Below are positions 43,091-52,501 of a stretch of DNA of 64,000 nucleotides, in pieces. Source of the stretch: Rhizobium lentis (lineage in GTDB: Bacteria > Pseudomonadota > Alphaproteobacteria > Rhizobiales > Rhizobiaceae); contig NZ_JACHBD010000005.1 in the NCBI RefSeq assembly GCF_014200175.1, forward strand, positions 186,001 through 250,000. The letters run 5' to 3'. The notes below the pieces were generated by a model. It saw nothing but the letters and a program-made list of their open reading frames with translations. It was not told where the DNA came from and ran no database searches. Numbering within the stretch: position 1 is the stretch's first letter; every line of letters starts with the position of its first letter. The translations under genes were made by a program, and so were the position numbers.

Positions 43091-45094
43091 ATGACTTCCG
43101 ATCAATCGATCCGCTGGGGCATCATCGGCCCCGGCACCATAGCCCGCACCTTTGCCGATGGCGTTGCCCATTCGCGCACCGGTAAACTGGTCGCGATCGC
43201 CACCCGCAATCCTTCCAAGCCGGGATTGCAGGAAAACTTCCCCGGTGCCCGCATCGTCGATGGTTACGAGGCGCTGCTTTCCGACCCCGAGGTCGATGCG
43301 GTCTATATTTCCGTGCCTCATACCGGCCATGCCGAATGGGCTATCAAGGCGGCGCGCGCCGGCAAGCATATCCTCGTCGAAAAGCCGATCGCGCTTTCGG
43401 CCTATGATGCCGAAGCCGTCTACTACGAAGCCAAGAAGGCCGGCGTCTTTGCCGGCGAGGCCTTCATGTATCGCCTGCATCCGCAGACGGAGAAGCTGGT
43501 CGAGCTCATTAAGAGCGGCGTCATCGGCACGATCCGCATTATCCGTTCGAGCTTCGGCTTCAACATGGGCAGCTATAAGCCGGAGCATCGACTTTTCGCC
43601 AATGATACCGCCGGCGGCGGCATTCTCGATGTCGGCGGCTATCCTGTTTCCATGGCGCGATTGATCGCTGGCGCCGCGGAAGGCAAAGCCTTCCTGGAGC
43701 CGGAAAAGGTGTCGGGCGTCGCCCATCTTGGAGACAGCGGCGTCGACGAATGGGCGTCGGCCGTGCTCAAATTCCCGAACGAGATCATCGCCGAGGTCTC
43801 CTGCTCGATCATGGCGCAGCAGGACAACGTGCTGCGCATTATCGGCTCCGAGGGCCGGATCGAAGTCGCAGACTTCTGGTTCGCCTCCGGCCACAGGGGC
43901 GGTGTCGGCAAGATCGAGGTCTTCAAGGGCGGCAAACAGGAGACGATCGAGGTCAGGGAAGAGCGCTGGCTCTATTCCTTCGAGGCAGACGCGGCGGGCG
44001 ACGCCATCCGCGCCGGCAAGACCGAGTTCGGTTCTCCCGGAATGAGCTGGGCGGATTCGATCGGAAACCTGCGCGTGCTCGACCAGTGGCGCGCCTCGGT
44101 TGGTCTCGAATATGGCGTCGAGAAAGCCGTCAAGCGCACGTCCAATATTTCAGGCGGCGCGGTCAGGCGCGGCAGCAGCATTCCGCAGCGACAAATTCCT
44201 GGCATTTCCAAGCCCGCTTCGGTCGTGACCCTCGGCTTCGAGTTTTTCCCGAACTTCGCCGCCGCTTCACTGACGCTCGACGCCTTCTACGAGGCCGGCG
44301 GCAACACCTTCGATACGGCCTTTGTCTATGGCGCCGGCAAAACGGAGGCGATCTTCGGCGACTGGCACACCAGCCGCAAGGTGCCGCGCGAGGAGATCGT
44401 GCTGATCGGCAAGGGCGCGCATTCACCGCTCTGCTATCCAGATATGATCGCCAAGCAGCTCGACCAGTCGCTCGCCCGGCTGAAAACCGACTATGTCGAC
44501 ATCTATTTCATGCATCGCGACAATACCGACGTACCTGTCGGCGAGTTCGTCGATGCCATGGACGCCGAGGTCAAACGCGGCCGCATCCGCGGCATCTTCG
44601 GCGGTTCGAACTGGACGCGCGCACGTTTCGACGAGGCGATCGCCTATGCCGAAAAGACCGGCAAGACGGCCCCTGCAGCGCTTTCCAACAACTTCTCGCT
44701 CGCCGAAATGCTGGATCCGATCTGGGCCGGCTGCGTTGCCGCCTCCGATGACGACTGGAAGACGTGGCTGAACGAGAAGCAAATCCCGAACTTCGCCTGG
44801 TCCAGCCAAGGCCGCGGCTTCTTCACCGACCGCGCCGGCCGCGACAAGAAGGATGACGAGGAAATTGTACGCGTCTGGTATTCCGAGCGCAATTTCGGAC
44901 GCCGCGACCGCGCCATCGAGCTTGCCAACAAGCTCGGCCGCAACCCGATCCATATCGCGCTCGCCTACGTGATCGCCCAACCTTTCCCGGTCATTCCACT
45001 GATCGGGCCGCGCACCATCGCCGAATTGGAGGACAGCCTCTCGGCCCTCGACATCAAGCTGACACCCGATCAGGTGAAGTGGCTGGAAGGCTGA
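43091..45094 (+). CDS. Gfo/Idh/MocA - aldo/keto reductase fusion protein
   Basis: A 667-residue protein made of two oxidoreductases. Residues 1-345 are a Gfo/Idh/MocA domain with IIGPGTIA at 11-18 and EKP at 97-99. A linker of about 25 residues rich in Ser, Gly and Arg follows. Residues 375-667 are an aldo/keto reductase with the full tetrad Asp408, Tyr413, Lys441 and His475. There is no internal start or frameshift, so the fusion looks real. It is the last gene of the sugar ABC operon and is followed by a terminator. A dehydrogenase and a reductase in one chain could oxidise and re-reduce the same sugar at different carbons or in different stereochemistry, recycling the nicotinamide cofactor. 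Confidence 0.85.
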   Translation: MTSDQSIRWGIIGPGTIARTFADGVAHSRTGKLVAIATRNPSKPGLQENFPGARIVDGYEALLSDPEVDAVYISVPHTGHAEWAIKAARAGKHILVEKPIALSAYDAEAVYYEAKKAGVFAGEAFMYRLHPQTEKLVELIKSGVIGTIRIIRSSFGFNMGSYKPEHRLFANDTAGGGILDVGGYPVSMARLIAGAAEGKAFLEPEKVSGVAHLGDSGVDEWASAVLKFPNEIIAEVSCSIMAQQDNVLRIIGSEGRIEVADFWFASGHRGGVGKIEVFKGGKQETIEVREERWLYSFEADAAGDAIRAGKTEFGSPGMSWADSIGNLRVLDQWRASVGLEYGVEKAVKRTSNISGGAVRRGSSIPQRQIPGISKPASVVTLGFEFFPNFAAASLTLDAFYEAGGNTFDTAFVYGAGKTEAIFGDWHTSRKVPREEIVLIGKGAHSPLCYPDMIAKQLDQSLARLKTDYVDIYFMHRDNTDVPVGEFVDAMDAEVKRGRIRGIFGGSNWTRARFDEAIAYAEKTGKTAPAALSNNFSLAEMLDPIWAGCVAASDDDWKTWLNEKQIPNFAWSSQGRGFFTDRAGRDKKDDEEIVRVWYSERNFGRRDRAIELANKLGRNPIHIALAYVIAQPFPVIPLIGPRTIAELEDSLSALDIKLTPDQVKWLEG

Positions 45095-45107
45095 TGAACG
45101 ACGGGAG

Positions 45108-45136
45108 GGGCGCGGCTTTGCACCGCGCCCTTTCTA
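45108..45136 (+). terminator. Terminator of the sugar operon
   Basis: GGGCGCGG and CCGCGCCC form an 8-bp GC-rich stem with a 7-base loop followed by TTTCTAT, 13 bp after the fusion gene stop. Confidence 0.75.
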
Positions 45137-45198
45137 TATCTGCTTGCTCATTTCGGACGCTTTCTTCCCGGCTGCGTCGTCCGGAGATTCCGTACAGA

Positions 45199-45798
45199 TC
45201 AGATCAAACCGGCCAGGATGCCCAATCCGGATATGGCGGCAACGCCACCTGCCGCGCGCATGGCAAGAACGCCTTGCCGTTCGCCGACGCGGCCGATGAC
45301 GTAGCCAAGAGCGAGGCCGGCGCCATGCAGCAGTCCGGTTGCCACGATGAAGCCGGCCGCATAGGCGGCGCCGGCAGCATCGTCCGGCATTTCGGCGCCG
45401 TGCGCATGGCCGTGAACGATGGCGAAGAGGCCGGCCATGCCGAGCGCCGCGGCGAGCGGCGCCCTGACATTGATTGCAATCATGCCCCCCAGAATGACGA
45501 CGGAAAGTGCAATGCCTGTCTCAACGAAGGGAAGATCAACGCCGGCAGCGCCGAGAACTCCGCCAAACGCCATCATCAAGATGAAGGTCACCGGCAGGAG
45601 CCAGATGGCGCGGCCGCCGAGCTGGAAAGCAACCACACCGACCATCACCATGGCAAGGACGTGATCGAGGCCGGACACGGGATGAGCAAAGCCATGGCTG
45701 AAGCCGGCGGCGTCACCAACGGCAGGATGGGCGGAAGCGACAGCCGGAAGCGCTGCGACAGCCAGGGCAAGCAGGCTGCTCTTAAGTACTGACCTCAT
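45199..45798 (-). CDS. HupE/UreJ family membrane protein
   Basis: A 199-residue membrane protein. The signal segment ends near AVASAHP, and the mature N-terminus has the family mark FAHPVSGLDHVLAM. About six helices follow, with HGHAHGAE in a loop, which suggests metal binding. HupE/UreJ proteins are nickel (or cobalt) permeases or accessory proteins of hydrogenase and urease clusters. Here no nickel enzyme is nearby. Start ATG at 45798. Monocistronic. Confidence 0.87.
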   Translation of the reverse strand: MRSVLKSSLLALAVAALPAVASAHPAVGDAAGFSHGFAHPVSGLDHVLAMVMVGVVAFQLGGRAIWLLPVTFILMMAFGGVLGAAGVDLPFVETGIALSVVILGGMIAINVRAPLAAALGMAGLFAIVHGHAHGAEMPDDAAGAAYAAGFIVATGLLHGAGLALGYVIGRVGERQGVLAMRAAGGVAAISGLGILAGLI

Positions 45799-46092
45799 TG
45801 TTCGTTTCCTTTGCAATGCTTCGATTTTGCTGCGGGGGCGAGGCGCCCATGTTAGGTGCCTCAAGCTAATTCAAGCAATTCGGACCGTCAACATAGAAAC
45901 CACGAATAGCAAGAGAATTCAATTGCTTATCTGATAGGCAAATGCCGCTTTCCATTGCTCCGGCCACTCTAACCAGCGCCGACCAAAGGTTCGCTCCCCA
46001 ATTTCTCGTCCGCCAGCTGGAAACGGCTGCGGCCGGAGGGTATCAATTCTCCAGCCGAGGAAACGCAAGCCGCCGAGACGGAGGAGACGCCG

Positions 46093-47124
46093 ATGACAAA
46101 TGCCGAACGACCGCTGGCGATCAGCGCGCCCCAGCCGCGCACGCTCGATCTGATCTTCAGCGACAAGGCGCGCGCCGAGCTGCACGCGAAATATGAGGTT
46201 GTCGAAGCCGATGCGGATACTGTCGCCGAACTTGGCGACAATATCCTCGGCAGGACCCGATACATCATCGGCCAGCCGCCGCTTTCGGCGGAAACATTGG
46301 CCAGAATGCCGGCCCTGCGCTCGATCCTCAATGTCGAAAGCAATCTCTTGAACAACATGCCCTATGAGGTGCTCTTCCAGCGGGGCATTCATGTCGTGAC
46401 CACAGGCCAGGTCTTTGCGGAGCCGGTCGCCGAAATCGGCCTCGGCTTCGCCCTGGCCTTGGCACGCGGCATCGTCGATGCGGACGTTGCCTTTCGCGAA
46501 GGCAGCGAGCTGTGGGGCGGGGAGGGCAATGCGAGCGCGCGGCTCGTCGCCGGTTCCGAGATCGGCATTATCGGCTTCGGCGATCTCGGCAGGGCGCTGC
46601 GCCGCGTGCTGTCCGGCTTCAGGGCGCGCATCAGGGTGTTCGATCCCTGGCTGCCGCGCTCGATCCTCGAGGAAAACGGCGTCGAACCGGCAAGCCTGGA
46701 GGATGTTCTGACGAAGAGCGATTTCGTCTTCGTCGTCGCCGCAGTCACCAGCGAAAACAAGGGATTTCTCGGCGCCGAGGCCTTCGCCGGCATGCGCAAG
46801 GGTGCGGCCTTCATCCTGCTCAGCCGCGCCGATGTCGTCGATTTCGATGCGCTGATGGCGGCCGTCTCGTCAGGCCATATCGTCGCGGCGAGCGACGTCT
46901 ATCCGCAAGAGCCGCTGCCGCCCGATCATCCGGTGCGCAGCCTGAAAGGCTTCATCCGCTCGGCGCATCGGGCCGGCGCCCTCGACAGCGCCTTCAAGAA
47001 GATGGGCGACATGGTGCTGGAAGATATGGACCTGATGGACCGTGGCTTGCCGCCGATGCGCTGCAAGCGGGCGGAACGCGAGACGGTCTCCCGCATGCGC
47101 TCCAAACCGGTCGCGGTGAATTAA
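46093..47124 (+). CDS. D-isomer 2-hydroxyacid dehydrogenase family protein
   Basis: A 343-residue NAD-dependent dehydrogenase. The Rossmann motif is EIGIIGFGDLGRAL at about residues 157-170. The catalytic Arg lies in LLSRADVVDFDAL and the His in RSAHRAGALD, with an acidic residue in the VYPQEPLPPDHPV segment between, so the active site looks complete. ATG at 46093 follows GGAGGAGACG. It is convergent with the Tim44-like gene. Likely acts on a 2-keto acid, possibly a sugar acid; the substrate is not known. Confidence 0.87.
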   Translation: MTNAERPLAISAPQPRTLDLIFSDKARAELHAKYEVVEADADTVAELGDNILGRTRYIIGQPPLSAETLARMPALRSILNVESNLLNNMPYEVLFQRGIHVVTTGQVFAEPVAEIGLGFALALARGIVDADVAFREGSELWGGEGNASARLVAGSEIGIIGFGDLGRALRRVLSGFRARIRVFDPWLPRSILEENGVEPASLEDVLTKSDFVFVVAAVTSENKGFLGAEAFAGMRKGAAFILLSRADVVDFDALMAAVSSGHIVAASDVYPQEPLPPDHPVRSLKGFIRSAHRAGALDSAFKKMGDMVLEDMDLMDRGLPPMRCKRAERETVSRMRSKPVAVN

Positions 47125-47144
47125 GCCAGGTTAAGCGCGCTACC

Positions 47145-48158
47145 TCAGGCAGCGCGCTGCTCGGTCCCCTGGATCGCGGCGAGCTTCCAGTCAGCGCCCG
47201 ATTTGCGCACGAAGGTCCATACCTCCGTGCTCTCGCTCGGGTGACGGTCGTCACCGGAAACGACACGGCCGCTGTCGCGTTCGACCAGGGCGTCGATCGA
47301 AGAGTAACGCATGGCGAGCGTCGCATATTCCTGGCCGTCTTCGCGCCAGGCCTCGGCAATATCGCCCTGCAGCAGCTTGACGTCGGAGACGCGGTTGCGC
47401 ACGCCGTTGGTGGCGTTTTCGCCGAGTTCCTCGGCAAGATAGGACATGGCCTCGGGCGTCGTCAGCCGACGCAGGGTGCCATAATCCTCAGCGCCGTAAG
47501 CAGTCTGAATGCTGGTCAGCAATTCCTCGAACTGATCGAGATCGGCCTGTGCCAGTCCGATCTCGTCACTCGGGCGGTTGCCGCGCGACTGTCCGCCGTA
47601 ACCGGTGCCCGAGCCGATCGCCGGGATCTGGAACGACGAATTGTTCGTGGGCGCCATGTTGAAGGACTGGCCGTAGGACCGGCTCTGACCGCCTACGCCA
47701 TAGGAAGGCTGGCGGCGATGGGCGAAATAGCGCATGGCGAGCATGATGGCGCCGCCGATCAGGGCAATCTGCAGCAGCATGCCGAGGAAGCCGAAGCCGC
47801 CGCCAAAACCGTGGCCGAGCAGCATGCCGAGGAGACCGCCGGCAATCAGGCCGCCGATCATCGAACGGCCGAAGCCGTTGAAGAAACCGGGGCGCTGCTG
47901 GGCGTAGCCGGGCTGCTGCGTGCTATAGGGCGCTGTCGTTTGCGGGCGCGGCGTCATCGACCGTTCAACGGGGGCAGCCGGGGCAGGCGCCGTGCGGGTT
48001 ACCGGAGGCGCGCTGAATGTACGGGTGCCGCGGCTTCCAAACCCGCCGAAGCCGCCGGCGCGGCGCGCATCGGCATCGCTGATCGTGGCAAAAACGGTAG
48101 CGCTCGTCAGTACGGCAATGGCCGCCATCTTGGCAAAACGCGAAACGGTACTCGGCAT
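47145..48158 (-). CDS. Tim44-like domain protein
   Basis: A 337-residue membrane-attached protein. It starts with a signal or anchor (MPSTVSRFAKMAAIAVLTSA) and a Pro/Gln-rich stretch. A Gly-rich hydrophobic region (GGLIAGGLLGMLLGHGFGG then LGMLLQIALIGGAIMLA) follows, and the Tim44 domain takes up the last 130 residues or so (LDQFEELLTSIQTAYGAEDY onward). Bacterial Tim44-like proteins are common in alphaproteobacteria; their job is not settled but may concern membrane protein handling. Start at 48158. Confidence 0.87.
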   Translation of the reverse strand: MPSTVSRFAKMAAIAVLTSATVFATISDADARRAGGFGGFGSRGTRTFSAPPVTRTAPAPAAPVERSMTPRPQTTAPYSTQQPGYAQQRPGFFNGFGRSMIGGLIAGGLLGMLLGHGFGGGFGFLGMLLQIALIGGAIMLAMRYFAHRRQPSYGVGGQSRSYGQSFNMAPTNNSSFQIPAIGSGTGYGGQSRGNRPSDEIGLAQADLDQFEELLTSIQTAYGAEDYGTLRRLTTPEAMSYLAEELGENATNGVRNRVSDVKLLQGDIAEAWREDGQEYATLAMRYSSIDALVERDSGRVVSGDDRHPSESTEVWTFVRKSGADWKLAAIQGTEQRAA

Positions 48159-48232
48159 TCCTGGTCTCCTGTGATGCACAATCACGGCATGTCGGGATAG
48201 AATATAGGTCGTCTTTCCTCTGTTTGAAGATT

Positions 48233-48691
48233 TTATTGACAAACATCGACCCAGCTGGCGCCGATCAGCTCGGCAAGTCGTCCTGTGGCGATGCGGACAG
48301 CCGAATTGGTCGAGCCTGCCGCCGGAACGACTTCGTCGAAGCGTTTCAGCGAAATATCGCAATAGATCGGCAGCGGCGAGGGCAGGCCGAAGGGGCAGAC
48401 TCCGCCAACCGGGTGGCTGGTGACCGCCACGACCTCTTCGGCATCGAGCATGCGCCCCTTGGCCCCGAACGTGTCCTTGAACTTGCGATTGTCGAGGCGG
48501 GCCGTCCCGCCGGCGACAACCAACATCATCTGCTCGCCGACGCGCAGGCAGATCGTCTTGGCGATCTGGGCGGGCTCGACGCCATGGGCCTCGGCGGCAA
48601 GGGCAACCGTCGAGGAACTCTCGGCGGTTTCGATGATGTCGATATCAGGGGCATGCGCACGGAGGAAGGCGCGGACGGATTCAAGGCTCAT
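48233..48691 (-). CDS. YbaK/EbsC family aminoacyl-tRNA deacylase
   Basis: A 152-residue single-domain protein of the YbaK/ProX group. Conserved elements are the AHGVEPAQIAKTICLRVG segment with the active-site Lys, and GGVCPFGLPSPLPIYCD. Such proteins remove wrongly attached amino acids from tRNA (for example Cys- or Ala-tRNA(Pro)). The start at 48691 gives the normal length. The gene stands alone between the Tim44-like gene and the divergent ABC operon. Confidence 0.85.
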   Translation of the reverse strand: MSLESVRAFLRAHAPDIDIIETAESSSTVALAAEAHGVEPAQIAKTICLRVGEQMMLVVAGGTARLDNRKFKDTFGAKGRMLDAEEVVAVTSHPVGGVCPFGLPSPLPIYCDISLKRFDEVVPAAGSTNSAVRIATGRLAELIGASWVDVCQ

Positions 48692-48790
48692 GACGTGATG
48701 CTAGCCCAGCATAAGCGCAATTTGAAGCGCAAAAGATGCCCGCTGAAAACCGTCGCTTGCAAGTCTTTCGGACATCGTCATAATAATTTT

Positions 48791-48862
48791 GCACACGTGC
48801 TCAATTTTTGTCATTCGGCCGTTACGTTGAGCCCATAGAGCGGGACATGTCACGTTTTCGTG
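48791..48862. promoter_or_regulatory. Candidate LacI-type operators before the ABC-GDPD operon
   Basis: Two short palindromes, GCACACGTGC (48791-48800) and CACGTTTTCGTG (48851-48862), lie in the 249-bp gap ahead of the receptor gene. LacI regulators bind short palindromes, and a lacI-type gene is in this operon. The pairing is a guess. Confidence 0.3.
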
Positions 48863-48940
48863 GGGTTTCGGAACGGCCGTCAAGCGACAGTGCTGACCCG
48901 TCAAGAGGCTTCACACTGCTCTTCCAGGGAGACGAAGAAA

Positions 48941-50287
48941 ATGACCATTTTGCCGACGTTGAAATCCCTTACGATCGCGGCCGCCATCTTGGCCTCGACC
49001 TCCGCCTTTGCGCTTGCCAAGGACGTTACTATCAGCGTCTGGGCCGGCGGCACCGGTCCGAACGACACCTATCGCCTCGACGCCATCGAGATCGCAGCCC
49101 AGCAGCTGCAGCGCGAAGCCGCGCTCAAGGGTGAAGACCTGAAGATCACCATCGAGAAGAAGGCCTATTCCGGCTGGGATGATTTCAAGCAGGCGCTGAC
49201 GCTTGCCGCGGAGGCCAAGACCGCCCCGAACATCGTCGCCAGCGGTCATGAAGATATCGCACCCTGGTCGCAGGCCGGCCTTATCGTTCCGATCGAGGAT
49301 CACGTTGATCTCGACGCCTGGCCGCTCAACGGCATCTACGAAAACCTGATGCAGATCGCCTCTTACAACGGCACCGTCTATGGCATTCCGCAGGATGCCG
49401 AATCCCGCCCGATGTTCTTCTGGAAGCCTTACATGAAGGCGATCGGCTATAGCGACGCCGATCTCGATGCACTGCCGCAGAACGTTCAGGACGGCAAGTA
49501 CACGATGAAGAACCTGCTCGAAGACGCCAAGAAGATGCAGGACAAGGGTCTCGTCCAGCCCGGCTACGGTTTCTATCCGCGCCCCAGCAACGGTCCTGAC
49601 TACTGGCAGTTCTACACGAGCTTCGGCGGCACGATGGAAGAAAACGGCAAGCTCGTCTTTGACAAGGCGGCCATGACCCGCACCTATCAGTTCATCTCCG
49701 ATGCCGTTAAGGCAGGCGTCACCAAGAAGAACCATATTGGCATGCCGGGTGATCAGTGGTGGAAGGAAGTCGCCACCGGCAAGGCCGGCATCTGGGACGC
49801 CGGCACCTGGCACTATGCCCGTCTCGTCAACCAGGAAGGCCTGAAGGATTTCTTCGACAACATCGTCTTCACGCTGATCCCGGCCGGCGAGGGCGGCAAG
49901 GCCAACACGCTGACGCATCCGCTCGTCTACATGGTGACCGCAGGACACAGCGATGAAGATACGCAGATCGCCGCTCAGCTGATCACGATCGCCTCCGAAC
50001 CGCGCATCAACGCGCTGCATGCGATCAAGTCCGCCCATCTCGGCATCTCCAAAGCTGAAGCCGAAGTGGACTTCTATGCGGACGACCGCTGGGCTCGCGA
50101 AGCCACCGAGCGCCTGCTGCCGCATGCCAATGCGATGCCGAATAATTCCGATTTCGGCAAATATTGGAACATCATGTGGAAGAACCTCGAAGCATCCTGG
50201 ACCGGCGCCAAGACCGTCGACGCCGCCATCGGCGATGCCGAGAACGAGCTGAAGAGCACGCTCGGCGACAAGATCGTCATCCGCTAA
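48941..50287 (+). CDS. Polyol/sugar ABC transporter, binding protein
   Basis: A 448-residue family-1 receptor. A signal peptide (MTILPTLKSLTIAAAILAST) ends at FALAKD. The mature protein starts VTISVWAGGTGPNDTYRLDA; this long form with ALKGEDLKITIEKKAYSGWD is a distinct CUT1 receptor branch. ATG at 48941 follows CAGGGAGACGAAG. First gene of a seven-gene operon. The presence of a phosphodiesterase and an inositol-monophosphatase-like enzyme downstream suggests a glycerophospho- or polyol-type ligand. Confidence 0.87.
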   Translation: MTILPTLKSLTIAAAILASTSAFALAKDVTISVWAGGTGPNDTYRLDAIEIAAQQLQREAALKGEDLKITIEKKAYSGWDDFKQALTLAAEAKTAPNIVASGHEDIAPWSQAGLIVPIEDHVDLDAWPLNGIYENLMQIASYNGTVYGIPQDAESRPMFFWKPYMKAIGYSDADLDALPQNVQDGKYTMKNLLEDAKKMQDKGLVQPGYGFYPRPSNGPDYWQFYTSFGGTMEENGKLVFDKAAMTRTYQFISDAVKAGVTKKNHIGMPGDQWWKEVATGKAGIWDAGTWHYARLVNQEGLKDFFDNIVFTLIPAGEGGKANTLTHPLVYMVTAGHSDEDTQIAAQLITIASEPRINALHAIKSAHLGISKAEAEVDFYADDRWAREATERLLPHANAMPNNSDFGKYWNIMWKNLEASWTGAKTVDAAIGDAENELKSTLGDKIVIR

Positions 50288-50302
50288 AGTCGAAGCACTC
50301 TT

Positions 50303-50332
50303 CCGGGCGGCGGCGACCTCGCCGCCGCCCGG
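50303..50332 (+). repeat. Hairpin after the polyol receptor gene
   Basis: CCGGGCGGCGGCG and CGCCGCCGCCCGG form a perfect 13-bp stem with a 4-base loop, 15 bp after the receptor stop. Same design as the hairpins after metQ and the receptor at 38900. Confidence 0.65.
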
Positions 50333-50354
50333 TCGGTCCTGCGAGGAGGCTTCC

Positions 50355-51656
50355 ATGAAATCGTCCAGAACGCTTGGACTGGTGATGATCGCGCCTGCCG
50401 CGATCATGATCGTCCTGTTCTTCCTGATGCCGGTCGTTTTGACCGCGGTCTTCTCGATGACTAATATGACGACCGCAACCGGCATTTCCGGCGGCGTCTA
50501 TCAGATCGCACCCAATTCCCTCATCGCACTGAAGTCGGCCATGCCCGACATTGCCGCCGAGATGGCCGAACCGCGCTACGCCGTCGACGAGGCGGGCCTC
50601 AAGGCCGTCGAGGGTCTCGGCCTTGCGCCTGGTATCGCCGCGGAGCTGCGCGCCAAACATGCTGGCGAGGTCTTCCCGACGCGCCGCGAAGCCGAGCGCA
50701 TGATCAAGGATCTCGCCGACCGGCCTTCGACGCGAGAGGTCAAACAGATCTCCGAACAGTTCAATCGCTCCGTCGTCAACACCCGTTTCGACAGCAAGGA
50801 ACAGCTGTTTTCGGCGTTGGACAACCTAGATCTCAAGCTGACGCAGGAACAGAAGGAAACTGTGGCCGAGGCCACCTATACCGGCTGGACCTGGACGACC
50901 GACAATTTCTCCCGCATCGCCACCTCCCCTGATATGGCGCGGGTTCTCTTCAACACCGCGCTCTACGTCGCGCTGGTGCTGACGCTCTTCAATGTCGGCT
51001 ATGCGCTCCTGCTCGCCATCTGGACGCATTATATGCCGCCGACGCCGGCCTCGATCTTTCGCGGCATCTGGCTTCTGCCGCGCATCACCCCCGTCGTCAT
51101 CTATGTCCTCCTGTGGAAATGGCTCGCCTGGGATACCGGTTTCATTTCGATCCTGATGGGCAAGTTCGGCTATCCCCCGAAGAACTACCTGCTCGACAAC
51201 GCTTATAATGCCTGGTTCTTCGTCGTGCTGATCAACGGCTTCATCGGCGCCTCGATGGGCATGCTGGTGTTCTCCTCGGCAATGAAGGCCATTCCGAAGA
51301 GCCAGTTCTATGCGAGCGAGGTCGACGGCGCCTCCCGCTGGCAGCAGATCCGCTACATCGTCCTGCCGCAGATGCGCTGGCCGATCCTCTTCGTCACCTG
51401 CTACCAGACGCTGTCGCTGCTCGCCTCCTTCAATGAAATCCTCCTCGCCACCAATGGCGGACCGGGCAACACGACCGAGGTCTGGGCGCTCTCCGCCTAT
51501 CACACCGCGCTCAGGAATTATGCCGGCAATCTCGAATACGGGCTGGGCGCGGCCATGGCGCTGGTGCTCGTCGTCATCGGCGTGACCCTGTCACTCCTTT
51601 ATCTGCGCGTCTTCAACTACGGCACGCTTGTCGCCAAGCCCCTGATCGAGGACTGA
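50355..51656 (+). CDS. Polyol/sugar ABC transporter, permease 1 with large periplasmic insert
   Basis: A 433-residue MalF-like permease, about 140 residues longer than most CUT1 permeases. After the first helix (LVMIAPAAIMIVLFFLMP) comes a charged segment from about residue 50 to 180 with several helices (AEMAEPRYAVDEAGLKAVEG and more), then five further helices. The EAA loop is YASEVDGASRWQQIRYIVLP. The insert recalls the P2 loop of E. coli MalF, which touches the receptor. ATG follows GAGGAGGCTTCC. The partner permease starts 2 bp after its stop. Confidence 0.88.
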   Translation: MKSSRTLGLVMIAPAAIMIVLFFLMPVVLTAVFSMTNMTTATGISGGVYQIAPNSLIALKSAMPDIAAEMAEPRYAVDEAGLKAVEGLGLAPGIAAELRAKHAGEVFPTRREAERMIKDLADRPSTREVKQISEQFNRSVVNTRFDSKEQLFSALDNLDLKLTQEQKETVAEATYTGWTWTTDNFSRIATSPDMARVLFNTALYVALVLTLFNVGYALLLAIWTHYMPPTPASIFRGIWLLPRITPVVIYVLLWKWLAWDTGFISILMGKFGYPPKNYLLDNAYNAWFFVVLINGFIGASMGMLVFSSAMKAIPKSQFYASEVDGASRWQQIRYIVLPQMRWPILFVTCYQTLSLLASFNEILLATNGGPGNTTEVWALSAYHTALRNYAGNLEYGLGAAMALVLVVIGVTLSLLYLRVFNYGTLVAKPLIED

Positions 51657-51658
51657 CC

Positions 51659-52501
51659 ATGGCCGAACAATCGCAGCCCTCGGCAAATTATCGCAGCTGG
51701 CCCGTCATAACGACGCTCACCGTCGTCAGCCTGCCGCTGCTCCTGATGTATGTCTATCTGTTCCTCGACACCGTGACCGTGAAGCAGCCGGATGCGCTGC
51801 TGCCCTCCGGCCTGACGCTCAATCACTGGCGTTTCCTGTGGCAGACGACGGGGGGCAAGGCGAATATCTGGCAGGTGACGGTGAATACGCTGCTGTTTTC
51901 GGCCTGCACCACCAGCCTCGTGCTCATCGTCTCGTCGATGGCCGGCTATGTGCTGTCGCGACTGAACGTGCCGGCGCGCGGTTTCTTCCTCGCCGGCGTC
52001 ATGGTGCTGCATGCCTTCCCGTCGGTCACGCTGATCATCGCCATCTTCATCGTGCTGCAGATGATCGGCCTCTACAATTCGCTGATCGGTGTCATCCTAG
52101 TGAAGGCGGCGATCGACCTGCCCCTCGGCATCTGGCTGATGAAGGGCTTCTACGACACCGTGCCCTGGGAAATCGAAATGGCCGGCGTCGTCGACGGTGC
52201 CTCGCGCTTCCGCGTCTGGCGCAGCCTCGTACTGCCGCAGGTCAAACCCGGCATCATGGCGCTCGGCCTGTTCTCCTTCCTCGCCGGCTGGGGCGAATTC
52301 ATCCTGCCGCAGGTGCTGGCGCCGGGCAATGACGTGCAGGTGCTGTCGGTCTATCTCGCCGGCTTCCTCGCCGACGACAACAATTACGATTTCAATATGT
52401 TCAAGGCTGTCGGCCTCTTCTACCTCATTCCGGTGCTGATCGCGTACGCGCTCTTCAACAAATATCTGATGAACATCTACGGCGGCGGGAGCAAAGGCTG
52501 A
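51659..52501 (+). CDS. Polyol/sugar ABC transporter, permease 2
   Basis: A 280-residue MalG-like permease with six helices. EAA loop MAGVVDGASRFRVWRSLVLP, followed by FLAGWGEFILPQ. Starts 2 bp after permease 1 and overlaps the ATPase start by one base (TGATG), so the transporter genes are translated together. Confidence 0.9.
   Translation: MAEQSQPSANYRSWPVITTLTVVSLPLLLMYVYLFLDTVTVKQPDALLPSGLTLNHWRFLWQTTGGKANIWQVTVNTLLFSACTTSLVLIVSSMAGYVLSRLNVPARGFFLAGVMVLHAFPSVTLIIAIFIVLQMIGLYNSLIGVILVKAAIDLPLGIWLMKGFYDTVPWEIEMAGVVDGASRFRVWRSLVLPQVKPGIMALGLFSFLAGWGEFILPQVLAPGNDVQVLSVYLAGFLADDNNYDFNMFKAVGLFYLIPVLIAYALFNKYLMNIYGGGSKG

Noticed and set aside
48911..50485. 524-codon minus-strand frame opposite the receptor gene
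   Set aside because: Shadow frame; the plus strand encodes a clear binding protein.
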